Assembly: GCA_031367105.1 (NCBI GenBank)
Contig: JANLPG010000007.1
Span: 1 to 8,533, forward strand
From: Palsa-1233 sp031367105
GTDB lineage: Bacteria; Gemmatimonadota; Gemmatimonadetes; Gemmatimonadales; GWC2-71-9
Length of the DNA: 8,533 nt
Direction: 5' to 3'
Shown: positions 6,385 to 8,533 of the stretch, one piece after another
Layout of the letters: every line of letters begins with the position of its first letter
Position numbering within the stretch: the first letter of the stretch is position 1
Position numbers and translations under genes: made by a program
The notes under the pieces: generated by a model
Told to the model about the DNA's origin: nothing
What the model saw: the letters and a program-made list of their open reading frames with translations, nothing else
The model's database searches: none

Positions 6385-7320
6385 ATGGAAAGCAATATGC
6401 GCCTCGACGGCATTCACCACATCTCCTGTATCACCGGCGACGCGCGTGGCAATCTGGACTTCTATACCCGGGTGCTGGGAATGCGCCTGGTTGCCAAGTC
6501 GGTGAACCAGGACGATCCCAGTGTCTATCACCTCTTCTACGCCGATGAAATCGGCTCGCCCGGCTCCGACCTGACCTTCTTCGAGTATCCGGGAGCGTTG
6601 CCGGGTCGCGCCGGGGCCGGGATGGTACACCGAATCACCTTCCGCGTGATGTCGGATGCCGCGCTCGACTACTGGACGTCACGCCTCGGGGCCGAGCGGA
6701 TCGAGGTCACCCGACACGGTCGCCATCTCCAGTTTGCAGACCCGGAAGGACTCGGACTCGAACTGGTGGTGCAGGACGTCACCGACGCGCCGCTGATCGC
6801 CGAGCACAAGGAGATCCCCCACGCCTTCGCGCTGCTGGGGTTCGAGGGAGTCCGCGCCTATGGGGCACGAACGACGGCCACCCGCCAGCTGCTTGAAGGT
6901 GTGCTGGGGGCCGAACTCGTCGGTGAACAGGAATGGGAATTGGAGGGGAATTCCCGGGTCGGGACCATCGGCTACGATCCCCCGCCGGACCTCCCGGGTC
7001 GACAGGGGGGCGGGACGGTGCACCACGTGGCCTGGGCAACGGAACTGGCTGAGCACGAGGGCTGGCTGCAACGACTGCATCAGGCGGGTGTGTCGTCGAC
7101 ACCAGTGATCGATCGTCACTACTTTCGCTCGATCTACTTCCGCGAGCCGAGTGGCGTGCTGTTCGAGCTGGCCACGAAGGGTCCGGGGTTCACCATTGAC
7201 TCTCCGCTGGCGGAACTCGGTCGGCGTATCATCCTGCCTCCGCAGTTCGAGTCGCAGCGGGCGAGCATCGAAGCGCGGCTGACCCCCTTGCCCGATCCGC
7301 GGGCCGACTGGAGTTCCTGA
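6385..7320 (+). CDS. Ring-cleaving dioxygenase, VOC superfamily (MhqO/PcpA-like)
   Basis: From the ATG at 6385 this is a 311-residue, two-module vicinal-oxygen-chelate protein, the usual length for MhqO/PcpA/LinE-type enzymes. These Fe(II) enzymes open hydroquinone or catechol rings with oxygen. Module one begins with GIHHISCITGD (9-19) and includes LQFADPEGLGLELV; module two contains TVHHVAW (212-217) and FREPSGVLFELATKGPGF. The expected metal triad is present: one His of H11/H12, one of H213/H214, and E261 in LFELAT, with spacing close to that known for PcpA. There is no signal peptide, so it acts in the cytoplasm. Its TGA overlaps the ATG of the FMN reductase gene by one base, so the two are translationally coupled. 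The combination points to quinone/hydroquinone detoxification. The exact substrate is unknown. Confidence 0.9.
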   Translation: MESNMRLDGIHHISCITGDARGNLDFYTRVLGMRLVAKSVNQDDPSVYHLFYADEIGSPGSDLTFFEYPGALPGRAGAGMVHRITFRVMSDAALDYWTSRLGAERIEVTRHGRHLQFADPEGLGLELVVQDVTDAPLIAEHKEIPHAFALLGFEGVRAYGARTTATRQLLEGVLGAELVGEQEWELEGNSRVGTIGYDPPPDLPGRQGGGTVHHVAWATELAEHEGWLQRLHQAGVSSTPVIDRHYFRSIYFREPSGVLFELATKGPGFTIDSPLAELGRRIILPPQFESQRASIEARLTPLPDPRADWSS

Positions 7321-7901
7321 TGTCCGATGTGCTCAATCTGGTCGCGTTCTCAGGCTCGCTGCGTGCCGCCTCCTACAATACGGCGCTGCTGCACAACTTG
7401 CTCGAGATGTTGCCGCCCACGATGCGTCTCACCATCCTCGGCATCGGCGATGTGCCGCTGTTCAACGAAGACGTGGAAGCGCAGGGGACTCCAGCGGCCG
7501 TCACCGCACTGCACCGGGCGATCCGGGCCTCGGATGGGGTGATCCTCGCGACGCCGGAATACAATCACGGCATTCCCGGTGTGCTGAAGAACACCCTCGA
7601 CTGGCTCTCCCGCAGCCAGCCCCACGCCTTCTTCGGCGTCCCGTCCGCACTGCTCGGTGGCAGCAATGGGATGATCGGCACGACGCGCTCTCAGGCTGCA
7701 ACTCGGCAAACCCTGGCGACCCTGAACTCCCCCTGCCTCCCCTTTCCGCAAGTGCTGGTTTCGCGCGTGCAGGACAAGATTGACGCGCAGGGCAAGCTCA
7801 CCGATGAGTCGACTCGAGCGTTCATCCACAGCTGGGTGATCGAGGTTGAGCGGTGGATGCGGCGGTTCCCCCGCAGTGAGCGCGAGGCCAGCGCCCGGTG
7901 A
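7320..7901 (+). CDS. NADPH-dependent FMN reductase / quinone reductase (flavodoxin-like)
   Basis: This 193-residue protein belongs to the NADPH-dependent FMN reductase family (YieF/ChrR/azoreductase-like), which reduces quinones, azo dyes or chromate with bound FMN. The phosphate-binding loop is FSGSLRAASYN at residues 10-20. The flavin-ring motif TPEYNHGIPGVLKNTLDW lies at 78-95, and LLGGSNGMIG follows near 111-120. The fold is complete and cytoplasmic. The ATG overlaps the stop of the dioxygenase (TGATG), with GGAG six bases upstream at 7310-7313 inside that gene. Two-electron reduction of a quinone to a hydroquinone would supply the ring-cleaving neighbour with its substrate; this link is inference from coupling and family knowledge. 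The tail after about 175 is Arg-rich and probably not conserved. Confidence 0.92.
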   Translation: MSDVLNLVAFSGSLRAASYNTALLHNLLEMLPPTMRLTILGIGDVPLFNEDVEAQGTPAAVTALHRAIRASDGVILATPEYNHGIPGVLKNTLDWLSRSQPHAFFGVPSALLGGSNGMIGTTRSQAATRQTLATLNSPCLPFPQVLVSRVQDKIDAQGKLTDESTRAFIHSWVIEVERWMRRFPRSEREASAR

Positions 7902-8275
7902 GTGGTCACGTTCCATCGGAGCCGTTCACCCGTGCCTCGATCTACCTCGGTCCGCTGCTCGAGGCGCACGGCTTCCGGGTGGTCGCGCGCGATTACGAAG
8001 CGGGAAGCGAGGCGAGCGCGGCGGCGGAATACTCGCTGGGTGACGTCCGGATGCGGCTGGCGTGGGATGGCTCCGAACGGGTGGTCTGGATCGAGGCCGC
8101 GCGGCAGTCGGGTGGCGCGGTGGTCACCCGATGGACCGATATCGAATGGTCGGTCGCAGGGAAGCGCCTGCCACCCGATCCCGACCTGAGTGACGCGCGT
8201 CTCGAGACGCTGGCTGAGGCGCTGGTCGCATTTCTCGCTCGCGGCCGCAGCGAGCCCCCGCCGGCGCCGGAATAA
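7898..8275 (+). CDS. Hypothetical 125-residue protein coupled to the FMN reductase
   Basis: I do not recognise this family. The GTG start at 7898 overlaps the reductase TGA by four bases (GTGA), with GAGG ten bases upstream (7884-7887). There is no other start before M52, and an N-terminus shortened to M52 would lose the first helix. The protein is small, has no Cys, no signal peptide and no membrane segment. It reads as an alpha/beta domain: a helix near 11-24, a strand FRVVARDYEA (26-35), paired strands around VRMRLAWDG and RVVWIEAAR (50-69), a strand WTDIEWSVAG, then a helix near 100-114 and a Pro-rich tail. Base composition and codon use match its neighbours, and the tight coupling supports it being a real gene. 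A partner or accessory protein of the reductase module is possible. Confidence 0.72.
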   Translation: MSGHVPSEPFTRASIYLGPLLEAHGFRVVARDYEAGSEASAAAEYSLGDVRMRLAWDGSERVVWIEAARQSGGAVVTRWTDIEWSVAGKRLPPDPDLSDARLETLAEALVAFLARGRSEPPPAPE

Positions 8276-8286
8276 TTGCCTGACCC

Positions 8287-8302
8287 GACTGCCGCGGCAG
8301 TC
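8287..8302. promoter_or_regulatory. Perfect 16-bp palindrome, candidate operator
   Basis: GACTGCCGCGGCAGTC is a perfect inverted repeat in the 61-base gap between the hypothetical gene and the second VOC gene, ending 34 bases before its start. It could bind a dimeric regulator, or form a six-pair hairpin with loop CGCG in mRNA. No T-run follows, so it is not a standard terminator. Confidence 0.35.
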
Positions 8303-8336
8303 CGCTGCTCAACCGAGGTATCGACAGGATGCTGAT

Positions 8337-8533
8337 ATGACGGCAATCGACCCGCAGGTGGACATCGGGCACGTGCATCTCAAGGTGGCCGACCTGGAGC
8401 GCGCGCTCGGCTTCTGGCACGGCGTGCTCGGATTCGATATTCAGCAGCGCTTCGGGCTGACCGCCGCGTTTCTGGGGGCAGGGGGGTATCACCATCATAT
8501 CGGCCTCAACACCTGGGAGAGCCGTGGTGGAGC
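8337..8533 (+). CDS. VOC-family dioxygenase, catechol 2,3-dioxygenase-like (5' part only)
   Basis: This gene runs off the window after 65 complete codons. The visible N-terminus reads MTAIDPQVDIGHVHLKVADL, then a helix ALGFWHGVLGF and the motif AGGYHHHIGLNTWES. That pattern is characteristic of CatE-type catechol 2,3-dioxygenases and related VOC proteins. H12 in GHVHLKV sits where the family's first metal ligand or its non-catalytic counterpart falls. The ATG at 8337 has AGGA seven bases upstream (8326-8329). It is a different subfamily from the dioxygenase at 6385, so this locus carries two aromatic-ring-type VOC enzymes. It may be a glyoxalase- or fosfomycin-resistance-like VOC protein instead, but the HHHIGLNTW motif favours the catechol dioxygenase group. 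Confidence 0.85.
   Translation, partial: MTAIDPQVDIGHVHLKVADLERALGFWHGVLGFDIQQRFGLTAAFLGAGGYHHHIGLNTWESRGG

Noticed and set aside
6036..6413. Minus-strand frame of 125 codons in the intergenic region
   Set aside because: It runs through both hairpins and the C-rich complement of the G-tract, and it overlaps the dioxygenase start. It has Pro/Arg-rich composition and no recognisable motif.

Overview
The window is GC-rich bacterial chromosome with strong G/C preference at third codon positions. It carries eight protein genes: seven on the plus strand (the last cut by the window end) and one on the minus strand. The gene types suggest an environmental heterotroph of the Gemmatimonadota or Acidobacteriota kind. 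They include a Tat-exported M24 peptidase, a cytoplasmic amino-acid-oxidase-like flavoprotein, a very large secreted Asp-box (BNR/sortilin-like) protein and a small cold-shock protein. This placement is an inference from gene types and composition; no rRNA or other phylogenetic marker is present.

Region 1 (58-5690, plus) holds three closely packed genes: the M24 metallopeptidase, a DAO-family FAD oxidoreductase nine bases later, and a secreted propeller protein of about 1032 residues with eleven recognisable Asp-boxes. I place the propeller start at 2592, not at the overlapping ATG at 2511. The first two genes may cooperate in peptide and amino-acid breakdown: the peptidase releases amino acids outside the cytoplasm and the flavoenzyme oxidises an amine or amino acid inside. 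The propeller may be a binding or scaffold protein.

Region 2 (5691-6384) contains a minus-strand cspA-type gene (5768-5980). Its intrinsic terminator (5693-5731) has a cUUCGg tetraloop and lies directly after the convergent propeller gene. Upstream is a 404-base divergent intergenic region that is unusually structured: a possible csp -10 box, a second terminator-like hairpin and another hairpin that both fold better as minus-strand RNA, an imperfect palindrome, and a plus-strand tract of seven G-runs (G-quadruplex motif) in the presumed 5' leader of the next gene.

Region 3 (6385-8533, plus) is a translationally coupled set: an MhqO/PcpA-like ring-cleaving dioxygenase of the VOC superfamily, an NADPH-dependent FMN/quinone reductase overlapping it by one base, and an unrecognised 125-residue protein overlapping that by four bases. 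After a 61-base gap with a perfect 16-bp palindrome comes the start of a second VOC dioxygenase. The combination resembles systems that detoxify quinones, hydroquinones and catechols.

No tRNA, rRNA, CRISPR array, insertion sequence or prophage feature was seen. The most interesting unexplained part is the structured intergenic region 6116-6290.
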